Shown here: piece after piece, positions 1 to 12,100 of the stretch | Position numbering within the stretch: position 1 is the stretch's first letter | Layout of the letters: each line of letters opens with the position of its first letter | NCBI GenBank assembly: GCA_015680685.1 | Contig: MNCI01014495.1 | Location: 1,089,012 to 1,153,011 of the forward strand | DNA length: 64,000 nt | Direction of reading: 5' to 3' | From: Gnetum montanum | Taxonomy: Eukaryota; Streptophyta; Gnetopsida; Gnetales; Gnetaceae | Notes under the pieces: model-generated | Told to the model about the DNA's origin: nothing | Seen by the model: only the letters and a program-made list of their open reading frames with translations | The model's database searches: none | Program-made: the position numbers and the translations under genes

Positions 1-37
1 CGCTGTTGGCAGAGAAGATCTTTGCTACAGTGCAGTC

Positions 38-1144
38 ATGGATGAATCTCAAGGCCCATCTGGTTCTTCTCAGCAGGGAAGTCCCCCCAACTCCACTAAT
101 ATTGATTTTTTTATTCCAGACAATCTTTTTGATAATGTAGCTGAAGAATTTTCATCTCGGTTCATTTTTATTCAAATTATGGGTTTTATTTCCCGATTAG
201 TAAATCTCAATTTGTACATCAAATCTATTCTACAATCTCACGGCATAACCGTTTCCTATGCCCGATATTATGCCCGAAACTTTATGCTCGTAGAACTCTC
301 TGATGCTTCTCATGTCAAGAAAGCCCTTTCAGCCTATTTTTTCCCAGCACGAAATGCTACCCTGGTCGTCCGTCCATGGAAATTTGACTTCGATGTCACT
401 GACCCAGGCTATAAAACTATCCCCTATTATGTGGAGTTACCTAATCTTCCACTTATTTTTTCCACCTTTAAGAGAGACATTATCAGTACCCTCGGTCACA
501 TTATCTCTAATCACGGAGTAGAGGTTAATGGAATTCAGTTTCGTCGCTACTGTATAGAACTAGACATCTCTCACAAAAAATCCTCTCTCACATTAGCGGC
601 TGGAGGAAAATTGTTCACACAAAAAGTTGATTATTTTTACCTTCCTCACTCCTGCAGCTATTGTCATCAAGCTGATCACCACATCTCGGCCTGCCCTTCC
701 TTAGCTAGGAAGAAAAAGGCAAACAACCCTTCACAAAATCGTTCTTCCCCTATAGATGAAACTCAAGTCCTACCGAAAACATTTAAATTTGCAGCCACTC
801 CCCACAAGACCTCTAGTTTTCTCTCCAAACCTAAATCCTCTACCACACAAGTCCCTCATTCTAGCTCCTCTATAAAGATCACTTCGCAAGCTAAAGTCAC
901 CCAATCTAAATCTTTTAAGAACTCTATTTCAACCACTGAGGGAGTGAATGATGGGGGAAGGAAAAGAGCTAAACCATCCTCCTTTTTTGACCCACCATTA
1001 TCTCCCTCCCATAAAGCCTCTTCTATAGTTCCAGTTATTACAAACGACCCCGTTGTTGTCCTCTCCAACATAATGGAAGTGGACACATCAATCCTCAAAT
1101 CCTTTGAAGTTCTTTCCCTACCCGCATCTTCTACCTCCTCATGA
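38..1144 (+). CDS. LINE ORF1, DUF4283-like and CCHC zinc-knuckle RNA-binding protein
   Basis: A 368-residue intact frame. Residues about 40-190 resemble the DUF4283 domain of plant LINE ORF1 proteins. A CCHC knuckle (C-X2-C-X4-H-X4-C, starting CSYCHQADHH) sits at about residues 205-218. The rest is a Ser/Thr/Lys-rich, probably disordered tail. In L1 elements ORF1 coats the element RNA and acts as a chaperone in the retrotransposition particle. The start is the first ATG in the window and the 5' UTR continues left. The stop codon overlaps the ORF2 start in an ATGA arrangement at 1141-1144. The open frame here contrasts with the heavily broken ORF2. Confidence 0.85.
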   Translation: MDESQGPSGSSQQGSPPNSTNIDFFIPDNLFDNVAEEFSSRFIFIQIMGFISRLVNLNLYIKSILQSHGITVSYARYYARNFMLVELSDASHVKKALSAYFFPARNATLVVRPWKFDFDVTDPGYKTIPYYVELPNLPLIFSTFKRDIISTLGHIISNHGVEVNGIQFRRYCIELDISHKKSSLTLAAGGKLFTQKVDYFYLPHSCSYCHQADHHISACPSLARKKKANNPSQNRSSPIDETQVLPKTFKFAATPHKTSSFLSKPKSSTTQVPHSSSSIKITSQAKVTQSKSFKNSISTTEGVNDGGRKRAKPSSFFDPPLSPSHKASSIVPVITNDPVVVLSNIMEVDTSILKSFEVLSLPASSTSS

Positions 1145-4100
1145 ATTTAGTATCTTGGAATGTTCGAGGCCTTATAGATAGGCTTCGAGGTAAAAGGGCT
1201 AGCAATTTTCTCTCTAGTCTGAATACCACCTTTGATTTCATCCTTCTTCAGGAAATTAAAATTTCAGCTTCTGACTTAGAGTTTTCAGCTCATAGGTTTC
1301 TTCCCCACTCCTCAGCCATAGCTACCTCCCACGTGTATGGAAAAGGTGGAGCAGCTATTCTCATTTCAGCCCATTGGAAAGACAAACTCATCCATGCTGG
1401 TTCCGATTCTAGCCAAAGAGTTTCTTGGGCTATCTTTTCCTCCTCCCATGGACCCTTTGGGGTTTGCTCTATTTATGCTCCAAATGACTCCATGGAATGG
1501 GCTAACTTATGGTAGGAACTAACCTATTCTCTTCATTCCGTTCCTTGGATTTTTGGTGAAGATTTTAATATGATTGAATTCCCTCACGATAAACTTGGGG
1601 AAGTTCCTTTTTGACTTCCTCCTCATGAATTTCAACCTTGGTCTAACTTTAAAAAACAATTTTATCTCATTGATGGATTCAAGGATAACTCAAGCAGACC
1701 TCTCCATAGATTTTCTTGGAGTAACCTTCATCTGGGTCAGGCTTGAATATATAGTCGGCTAGATCGATTTTACTTCTCCACACTATCCTTTTGGCAGGCA
1801 ATCTCCACCACTACGGTTCACCAACATGCTACGTTATCTGACCATTATTCCATCGTCATTTCCATGCAAATCTCTGGTACTTCACATAGGACCAGACTCC
1901 ACCTCTTTCACCTACACTCTAATTTATTCTCTTCTCCTTCATCTCAACAACTTCTTTCTAATCTTTGGAATGTCAAACCTAGGCCCATATGTCAGGTGGG
2001 TTGGATCCAATGGTGGCTGCGAACCACTAGTAGGGTGAGGAACTTTGCTTGGAAGTTCAGCAAGGAAGTGGCCTCTCATTCTAGACATGAGTACAACAAC
2101 ATTTGTTCAACTATTAATAATCTTACGGAAAGGTTATCCATAGAACCCTTTAATACCCACATTCATGAAGAACTTGCTAAAGTTCGCTCCACTTTCCAAT
2201 ATTGGGAAGTCCACAAGGCCCACAGTGCCTTAATCAAAAGTAGACTTACTTGGTTGAAGATTCAAGATGAGCACTATAAGGAATTTTTAAAATATCTTAA
2301 CAGCTCTCCTTCCATTCCATCCCCAGATACTCTCTCTAGGGATGGTGTTATTATCACTGATCATGATAGTATACTCTCTTACCTTAAGGAGCACTTTGAA
2401 GCCTTGTTTATAGCTTCCCCAATGAATCTCTCATCATTTGAGGCCACTACGCGTAACTATCCTAGGTTAGTTGACTCATCCATGTCTCACATCCTCGATG
2501 CTAATATCACTCAAGAAGAGCTTCAACATGCTTGTCTCAAACTCAGCTCTAGGAAAGCTCCTAGATATGATGGTTTCCCTATTGAGTTTTTTCAGAGGCA
2601 TTGGAATCTTGTTGGCCATGACCTTTTCCAAGTAATTAAAGAGGTTATCCATCTTAGTTCTCTTGGACCAAATTTAAATCTTGGGATTATTCGCCTCCTT
2701 CCCAAATCAAGAGACCTTACTAGTATAGCTAACTGGTGACCCATTACTCTTCTTAATGTGGTATACAAAATTTGGGCCAAATGCTTAGCCTTACGTTTGA
2801 AAAAATTCCTTCATAAAATTATATCCCCTCAACAAACCGGATTTGTCCCAAGGCGTTATATCTTAGATAATGTAGTGGCTGCTTGGGAAGGGTTGCAATG
2901 GGCTGAGGATGATGGCCAAGACATCCTTTTGATGAAATTGGACTATGCCAAGGCCTACGACAACATTAAGTGGGACTTTATCCTTCAAACTATGTCAAAA
3001 CTAGGTTTTGGCTCCAAGTATCTTCATATGGTGAAATGTCTCTTCTCAGATGCTAATGCGAGAATAGCCACCACCTTTGGCATTTGCAATACATAGATCA
3101 GTAAGACAAAGTTGTCCTCTTGCCCCTTATCTCTTTATCATTGCTACGGATTTCCTTTGCCATCAAATTAACAATGATATTCAATCAGGGATGCTATATG
3201 GAGTACGCTTTTCCTCTCCTCAACATCAATTTCTTAATATGCATTTTGCTGATGACTCTTTTTTTCTAATCCAAAATACAACCGATAATGTTAAAATACT
3301 TTTAGCCCAAGTAGAGCAATATTGTTCTCTCTCTGGTTTTACCATTAATTGGTCTAAATCTTCTGTATATAGTTTTCATAACAATTATAGTAAACTCCCC
3401 ACCTATCCATGGAAATTAATCCAAGACCATGAGATCATGAAGCTCTTGGGAATCCCTTTTCGATTTCGTGGTCCTACTTCTACACTGTGGGAGCTAGTTA
3501 TCTCTCTTATTCGTTAGAAAACTGAAAAGTGGAAGGCTAAGCCCCTTACCTTGGCAGGAAAATATCTTGTTTGTAAATCCATCTGTGCTTCTACCCATGT
3601 GTATTATTCCTCGTGCTAGGCTCCTTCCCACACAGCCTATCAAAACTTGGAGCAGTTATTTCGAGACTTCATGTGGTCATCTAAAAATTCCCAACGAGGT
3701 TTTCATCATGTTGCTTGGAACATTGTCACTCTTCCTAGAAACAAAGGAGGATTAGGTCCGTTGAATTCCTACAAACAGGGACTCACCTTAGTTGCTAAGT
3801 GGTTAGTGCAACATCTGGACACCTCTGACATAATTGGAAATCTTCTCCAGCTAAGGCTTCATCAAAGTTTTCCTAAACATAAGCCTTTTTGGAAAAACAT
3901 CCATCCTATTAATTGGATTTTCTCTCCTCATTCTATCTCCATTCCTGGTTCCCATGTATTCAAAAGCATCTGGAAGGCCTGGCAAGTTCTCCACCATCAT
4001 ATTAATTGGTCTAATATCCATCTTAACCCTACTCTCCTTCCCATGCTTTGCCCTTGGTGGTTACCCTTGACCCCTGCCCCTCTTGCCATTACTAATGCAA

Positions 4101-4981
4101 GATTAGCCATTATTTAGTACCAGAAGGGAGTGATTTCCCTTAATTGTCTTCGTCTTACTAATCAATGGATTTCTTGGGAAGCGTTTGAAAACCTATATGG
4201 AGCTTTGAAAGCAATGTGGCTTTGCTTCCACCAGATACATTCATTTCTTCATCAATCATTACACCTAGATGGTGCTATCCAAGGTCTATTTCATGGCCTT
4301 TATTGGTCTAATGGGTCAAAAAATTTTCCTTATCGGCCACATGTTCCCTTCCAATTGTTACACGATTCTTCCGAAGTCATTCTACGCTGTAATCGATCTT
4401 GGAATAAATAGGAATCAGAGGATTTTTGGATCTCTCTTTTCAACCAAATTTGGCATCTCCTAACTCTTCCCGAAATTCAACAATTCCTTTGGTGTTTTCT
4501 TCATCAAGGTCTCCCAATCGGGAACCGTTTAGCATACCTTGGGATTCACTCCCCTAAGTGCCCTTTATGTAATGACCCTGAAACCTTTGTCCATGTTTTT
4601 TGGCTTTGCCCATTTGCTCAGCATGCTTGGGAATGGGCTTCTAAGGTTTTTCCCTCATGCACTCTTACACAAGAGGCCGTAATGTTTGGTTTCTTACCTA
4701 TCAGGTCCAAAAACTCTCATTTCCTATGGAAGATCCTTAGGCCCATCATGTTATATAATATTTGGAAACGTAGATGTACCACACTTTTTCAAAAGACAAT
4801 TATTTCAAACTCCTTACAACTAACTACTTCAGAAAAAATGCAAATTCTTCGGCATATTCACTTTCAAATTATATCTCAAGGCCCAAAATTCAAGATGAGT
4901 GCTAACCAGTTGTTTTTCTTATTGCAGCCATGGAGCCATATCAGAGATCATCAAGCCTCGCTTCAGAAGAAAGTCTCCTAA
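1141..4981 (+). pseudogene. LINE ORF2: APE endonuclease, reverse transcriptase, zf-RVT (broken)
   Basis: The frame from 1141 opens with MNLVSWNVRGL, the usual start of an APE-type endonuclease. GEDFNMIE (about 1555) and SDHYSIVI (about 1840) continue it. The RT domain spans about 2500-3500, with NW-PITLLNVVYKI (2731-2770), LMKLDYAKAYDNIKWDF (about 2930) and the catalytic FADD (about 3245). A zf-RVT segment (CPLCNDPE then HVFWLCPF) lies at about 4558-4620, and the natural stop is TAA at 4979. Premature stops: TAG 1513, TGA 1612, TGA 1744, TGA 2737, TAG 3515, TAG 3617, TAG 4115, TAG 4409. A one-base shift at about 3080-3096 moves the frame by +1 just before the VRQ-CPLAP motif. A typical L1 ORF2 is about 1250-1300 codons, so the length is complete although decayed. 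Confidence 0.88.
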
Positions 4982-5262
4982 TTAAGCCACAGTTTTCTAC
5001 ACCATTTGGCCTTTTTCCTCTTTCTTCCACCTTTGTTCTCATTCAACAATCCACATCCTGGAAAAGATACACACATTTCAGCGAATGGTTGATCTCTGAA
5101 TGCATTTCCACACCCTGTGGAATGCTAAGTTTAACATGTTTCCTATATAATAGTCTCAGTCAACATGGTTTCTCTTCCTCCGTTCCTCAATCTATATGTC
5201 TTGAAGTACCTTATGTACTAAATTTTGTTTTCTACTAATAAAATTCTCTTTTTGCGGTCCGA

Positions 5263-6196
5263 CACACACCCCCACCCCCTCTTAATTATTAGAGCAACCG
5301 CTCTCATCAGAAACTCTCTTGTAACTATAATCTACAAAATAATGAAACTCTAGTGTGGCTTTGAATTGAGTGATGATCTTGCTGAACCACGACAATTCTA
5401 TGTGTTTTGTGTGCTTGTTTTCCTTGTTCTTGTTTTTTTTTTTTTTCACCGAATTCTTTTACACTAAAAGTTAACAAACACCCCGAGTCACAACTTGAAC
5501 TCACAACTTATTCCTAACATATTTCACAAATCAGATTGTTAACAAATCAACTAATTAGAGGTGGTTACCACCTGCTTAAATAACAAATCAGGTAACCAAC
5601 CAATCAACGGATGGAGAACCGAGTTACCACCATGTTATCTATAATGACCGGGAAATACAAAAATTAGAAACACGTTATTAAGTGCTGGCAAGTGTAAACG
5701 AGAATAAGCTAAATTGAGAACGTTATGAAGCCAGAAAGAATTAAACCAAACCCAACCCGACTATCCATAAACAGATCAGAGGTGAAGCCAATCAATAAAA
5801 TTAAGTCGCAGATAAGACAGAAACAAGTACGGACGAACATCCCTCTTCGGCGGTACTGCGATCTCCGGGAGGAGCCACGTGGCACAAGTTTCGTACGATA
5901 AAAGCAAGCAAGAAGCACGTAGCGGCCGCACAAAATTTGGGGTCAAAATTTCAAAAATTCGTTGTTTTCTCGATCCAAATTCCGAATCTGGTGTCTTGCG
6001 CTCTGCAAAATCCGTTGGCCTCCTCGTATCTGCATTTTGCAACGCCGTTTCCGGCTCTGCCATCCGCGTTGCCAGTATTTACGCGTGTGCATCGCGGATT
6101 TCTTCCTCTGCAACTTTTCTCGCCTTTGCATTCCTTTTCATTTTGGATGTTTATCTGCGTGACGTTTTGCAGTTTGCGTCAATTGGAGCCGCAGAA
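5263..6196. other. LINE-SEC intergenic region, including SEC promoter and 5' UTR
   Basis: No gene is seen. The left part (5263-5800) is AT-rich with a poly-T run at about 5433. From about 5820 the DNA becomes GC-richer, with a G-box at 5874-5883, as expected for a promoter and leader. The SEC reading frame stays open upstream of the chosen ATG back to 5879, so an N-terminal extension cannot be excluded from frame alone. The upstream residues do not resemble SEC proteins and include a hydrophobic stretch, so I read this part as 5' UTR. Confidence 0.6.
5874..5883. promoter_or_regulatory. G-box palindrome upstream of SEC
   Basis: GCCACGTGGC is a perfect 10-base palindrome containing the CACGTG core bound by plant bZIP and bHLH factors. 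It lies 314 bases upstream of the SEC start codon, at the start of the GC-richer block that probably holds the transcription start. Function is inferred from the motif and position only. Confidence 0.45.
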
Positions 6197-9100
6197 ATGC
6201 TGCAAGCGTTCAACAACAGCAATGCTGCGAGGCCGTTTCAGGTCCTCGACCAGGGACAGGGCTTTCAGCTTGTGACAGCTCTCGACCCAATTCAGCATCG
6301 GCAGCAGCATCTTCATGATCGCATGCATTTTTCTCCCAATGCTGAGCCGAATCAGGAGCGGAATCGTCAGCTTTCGGTAGCCGGCGACGGTACTTGCATT
6401 TTAACCGTTTATGTGGTTTTCCTTCGTTTTATACGGTTGCTTTCTTTTCATTCTGGAGGAATGGAATTGTGGAATACATTCTTTGCGAAATTGTCTCTGT
6501 TTTGTCTTTTGCTTTTAGTTTTTAACTAAGCCTGCACAATGGCTCGAACGGTGAATTTGTGCATAGGTTTTTTGATTTAGTTACTTGTAAATATCCGTTC
6601 TGCTAGTAGAATGCGGTATGCGATAGTTTGGACGTGAATTTTAGAATTTCGTTACATAAATGGCTCTAAATGCGATTTCCATGACGTGTTTCGTTGATAT
6701 GTGCCGTTTTAAAAAAAGGATGCATTACATGACATTTTAGCCATGAATTTCATTATTTTGTCGTGGCTGCTTTCCGTTTACACTGGATACAAGTTCTGTA
6801 CATTGTTTTTCAGGTTGTCATAGATATCATATTCAGGACAATTAATTGTTTCTTTAGATTTTAATTGGTTGATGATTCTAAATTTTGTCCTTTATTTTTA
6901 CTCTGGATAAACGTGAAGAAAAAGTACTTTCGAAATTTTTAGTTGTGCTGAATAATTTACCGATATGCTCCAAATTTAATACGACTGTAACAATCATCTT
7001 TTTATTTGTTGCAAAATCAAAAAAGCGATTGATTTATCTCGAGGTTTTGATTTTTCAGCGAGGCCTCCCTGGTGATCGAGACTATTAACTTACTAATATC
7101 TGCGTATTTAAACTCTGCATGCTGTTTGTATATTATACAAACTTGGCATTTGTGTCTTTGCTACAGCAAAAGATGATGCGCTATTATCACTTGCACACCA
7201 AGAGTACAAAGCTGGAAATTTCAACAGAGCATTGGAACATTGCAATGCTGTATATGACAAGAACCCACGGCGGACTGATAATCTTCTTCTCTTAGGTGCT
7301 GTTTATTATCAGGTATAGTTTGTAATTAAAGATGCTCTGTGTTAAAACATCAACCAGTATCTGCATTCAAAGATGTTATCTTCTGATTGTGTTGCCAACG
7401 TAGTTTTAATTTTGTTTCTGTTTGTAAATTATCCTTCCTGCAGTTGCGTGACTTTGACACGTGTATTAAGAAGAACAAGGAAGCTTTAGAGATTGACCCG
7501 AATTTTTCTGAATGCTTTGGTAACATGGCCAATGCATGCAAGGTTAGGACTGAATTAATTTTATTAATTTATCTACACGACAGTCCGGTAATCGTTTTAT
7601 TTTTCTATGTCATACAAAATGTTTATGTTGAGCTCTTAGTGATGTGCATATCGGCATCAACGATTTCTTTTGAGCTTTCAGGAGAAAGGGAACATTGATA
7701 TGGCAATACGTCTCTACTCCCATGCTATTAGAGTAAGTTAATCTGTTTTTAGTATTAGAAAGTTCATTAAATTCATTGCCTGTCCTTTAAATTTTTTAAC
7801 GATTTGAAATTGTGGTGATGTTTAGACAATCATAATCCTGTTAATATTATGGAGTGCCACAACAAGTTTTCATAGTTTAATTATACATAAAACTTATAGG
7901 CCCTATAGATAAGTCAGCGTTAATAAACATATCGTCTGTAACTGTAGCTATATATGGATTGATAGATTAGCCCTCTGTTTTGTTGTCATTTATCTTTTTG
8001 CCTTGTCTCTGGTTGTTGTTGCCTATAATCTCATGCACTCTCAGACTTATGTTTGAACACTCTATCTGGAAATTGCTCTACAAAGTCTGCTTCAGCTCTA
8101 CAACACAAATGGCTTACCATGTTTTTTTACCTTAGTTTGTCCGGCTAGCTCAGATTAAATTTGCCACATTTTTTTTTAAAATTTTGCTTTGTTTTATGTT
8201 ACTGGATGTATAGAGAGAGGGGCTGTAATAACACTTGTTGTAGATAGTGATTTTCTGTGTTACGTGAAGAAGTTTTTAGTGCTTCTAGTTATTTTAACTA
8301 AGCATACGTTTTTGATTTATTTTGTCCTGTGTTTTGGTATGTTGGCAGTTGAAGCCTGGCTTTTCTGAAGCATGGTCAAATCTTGCTGGTGCATATATGC
8401 GGAAGGGATTTTTGAATGAAGCAGCAGATTGTTGTCGTCGAGCATTGCGGCTTAATCCTCTGCTGGTGAGTTTTTTCTCCAGAAATATAGGATTTTACAG
8501 TTTTCATATGCTACTATAGTCATGTTTATATGCCACCATAGTCATGCTTTATCCAAGTGATAAGTTAAGTAGGATATTTTAGATGTTGATCAGAAAAAAG
8601 TTTTCTAATGCAGGTTGATGCTCACAGTAACCTTGGAAATCTCTATAAAGTACAAGGACAAACTGAATCAGTAAGTTTTTAATGGTTTATTATGGATTGT
8701 ACTATTGAAATACATTTGAAATTAATTGTTTATTAATGATGTCACAAACCAATGTTAGATCATTTGGCAGATAGATTGAACATTTTAAGTATAGAATTTT
8801 GACAGAAAATTTTGTTAGAATTTTGCGTTTCCTAATTTAATCAAATACGAAATTACAATTTTATACAGGCATATTATTGCTACATGGAAGCATTACGAAT
8901 ACAGCCAAAATTTGCAATTGCATGGTCCAACTTGGCTGGTCTGTTTATGGAAGCTAGGGATTTTCAGAAAGCTCTTATGTATTACAAGGTTGCCTTGCAT
9001 TTCTTTTTATACTTTCTTTTTTTTGCAAATAAAATTGACTGTGTACATATATACTGATCCATAATGGTAATTGATTTTATTCTTCCTCAGGAAGCAATCA

Positions 9101-12100
9101 AGTTGAAGCCCAACTTTGCTGACGCTCATTTGAATCAAGGCAATGCATTTAAGGTAGAAATTTTCTCCTCTTTTAACTGTCAAGACAATTCACAGATTCT
9201 TTTTTGACTGACTTAGGATGCTGTTTAACAGGCATTGGGAAGATTTCAGGATGCAATTTTGTGTTATAAAAATACCATTCAGTGGCGGCCAGACTCTTCA
9301 GTTGCTTATGGTATAAATTATAAAAGTTCTTGCCATTATTTTCAAATACTGTAGTATACACTTTATTGTCTGATAAATTGGCCATTTGTAGGTAATCTGA
9401 TTAGAGGTCTTAGAATACTTGTTCTCTTCTAAATGGTTACTTGTCAGAGCCAATGTTATTTGAGATACCTGGGCTGGCTAGAAATGAATGTTTAGGTGAC
9501 AAGGGATTGCAATTTATTGCTATGGTTTTTGCAGGGAACTTGGCCAGTGTTTATTATGAACAGGGCCAATTGGATTTGGCAATAGGACACTTCAAACAAG
9601 CCATTGCCTTGGATTCAACAAATTTTGAGGCATTCCATAACCTGGTTGTTATCATAAATTGAACATATTTCTTGAACTTGACATCTGATTCCATTGTGCA
9701 TTTTTGCAATGTTGTTTCTTGTTTAATATGTTTTTGAAATGTGGTTTCATTGCGGCTACATGTTTCATTGATGTAACAATTTTGGGAAATGTAGGCTAAC
9801 TGTTTAAAGGACTCGGGAAGGGTTACTGAAGCAATTCAATGGTACCAGGTAGGAGAAGCGTAACTTTTGAAGGAAACATTTCTTATAGGCATGGATTGCT
9901 GCTAAATTTAATAATTTTAACCAATAATACAACTTTTTTGCTGCTCAAATTGGCAGTCATGTCTTAAGCATCAGCCAAATCATCCTCAGGCTCTTACAAA
10001 CGTAGGAAACATTTACATGGAATGGTAAGACATATTTTTCATTCTACGCTTTTAAATACTTTTTTCTTTTCTCGTAAATTTATTTAAGAATTACTGACGG
10101 ACCCATTTACATAGAGCATTAACCCTTTTGGCCTATGTTGGACTTGTAATGAAAATATGAAGAAAGATTCTAGCTGATATGTAAAGAATCTTGACTCACA
10201 TCCTTTCCGTAAATCCTATTATGCAAAAAAATTGTTTTATGAATTTGAATGCAAATATCATGATTTGCTTTCTAATAAAATGCAAGATTAAATGAAATGA
10301 TCTGATCGGCACGTTTCTTTTTACGCAATTTGTACCTTAGAGACTTTAATCAGTTTATTTTGCATTTTTTCAGGAATGTAAGTAATGCTGCTGCAGCCTG
10401 CTATAAAGCAGCAATTTCTGTGACAACAGGGTTGTCTGCTCCTTATAACAATTTGGCAGCAATTTATAAGCAACAGGTAGGTTGTCTACTAACATGGTGT
10501 CTACTAACATGGTGCTTGGTATGATGGAGATAAAACAGGAGAATGCACATTTGCATATGAATGAAAAAAATATTGAAGCTCTTCTTGGTTCTCATTCATA
10601 GAAAACACATCAAACTTTTCAGGGTCATCACTTGGAAGCAATTGCCTGCTATAACGAAGTTCTTCGCATTGATCCACTGGCAGCAGATGTCTTTGTTAAT
10701 AGAGGAAATACATTTAAAGATTCGGGTCGTGTTAATGAAGCAATACAAGATTATATTCGTGCAGTGTCACTCAGGCCCACAATGGCTGAAGGACATGCAA
10801 ACCTTGCATCAGCGTATAAAGATAGGTATTTTAATGAAACGTGTGCAACTTTGTGAGTTCTTACTTTGCACAAAGATATTTATTGACATGTTGATCTCTC
10901 TGCTCATCCAGTGGACTGGCAGAGCCTGCTATCAAGTATTACAAACAGGCTCTTATATTAAGAAATGAGTTTCCTGAAGCAACTTGTAACCTTTTGCATA
11001 CCCTTCAGGTATTATAATTATTTTTTAACAACTGCTCGATGTATTTCTGAAATTGTTGTATACAGGATATTTTAATGCTGTCCCTATATTTTGTATATTT
11101 AAATCAACAGGAGATAGTAGTATTTTTTGATTGAGCCATTATGTATGTTTCAGTCAATGAGATATAGCTTGTGGATAAGGCATGTCACTTGTATTACATA
11201 GTTTACAAGTTTAATTCTAAGTGTTGTACTAAGATATCAATTACATGGTAAAATAGTTCAGTTTCAGTTTCAGTTACTATAAAATACTACAAAATTGTTT
11301 TAGTGTTACACTCCTGAACCTGTAATACCCGATCAATATTTACTTCGTGGCTTGTGATTTGTAGAGTATCTGTGATTGGGAGGATAGGAGTGCTAAATTT
11401 CTAGAAGTTGAAGCAATAGTACGTCATCAAATAAAGGTATACTTATTATTTATAGAATTGTGATTAAATTCTTACTGGATGGTATTCCTAAGTATGAGAG
11501 TGCTTGTGTTTTTATATGTTCCATAGATGTCAATGCTTCCTAGTGTGCAACCATTTCATGCAATTGCATACCCCTTTGACTCGCTGTTAGCTTTGGAAAT
11601 CAGGTATACGAAAAATATTCAATTTTACTAGATGGTATTCCATGATATTCCTGTTTTCTAATGTTAAGTAAATATTGTTTCTATGAAGTCGAAAATATGC
11701 GGAACATTCTTCTCTTGTTGCATCACGCTTTGGGCAGCTGTGCTTCACACATCCTGCAGCTGTACCTGTGAAAAGTCAAGGAGGAAGCGGCAGGCTAAGA
11801 GTGGGGTATGGCTATTTCTTCATTCTTTGTTTCAACAACAAGCATTGCTACTTGTCGTTACCAGTCTGATAATGCTTTGCATCATGTTGTTTTCAGGTAC
11901 ATGAGCAGTGATTTTAACAATCACCCTCTTTCACATCTAATGGGATCTGTCTTTGGTATGCATAATCGAGATCATGTTGAGGTATTTTAACCGTTTTTAA
12001 ATCTACATAGCGGTGATCTCTACACTGGCTGTTGTATGTGCTCACATTTGTATAACGTCGTTATTTTCTTAATTTGCTCAGGTATTTTGTTTTTCTTTAA

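Larger units (their letters stand above)
1..5262 (+). mobile_element. LINE (L1-type non-LTR retrotransposon), 5' end outside window
   Basis: Two consecutive reading frames have plant L1 content: a zinc-knuckle ORF1 (38-1144), then an endonuclease, reverse transcriptase and zf-RVT ORF2 (1141-4981). ORF2 is followed by about 280 bases of 3' UTR with an AATAAA at about 5238. There is no long poly(A) tail; the sequence turns to a CA/C-rich tract at about 5260, so the 3' boundary is approximate. The 5' UTR and any target duplication lie left of the window. ORF1 is open, but ORF2 has eight premature stops and one frameshift, so the copy cannot move on its own. The element is parallel to SEC and ends about 0.9 kb upstream of its start codon. 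Confidence 0.9.

Noticed and set aside
5879-6196. N-terminal extension of SEC
   Set aside because: The frame is open, but the residues do not resemble SEC proteins, and the ATG at 6197 gives a conventional Gln/His-rich start.
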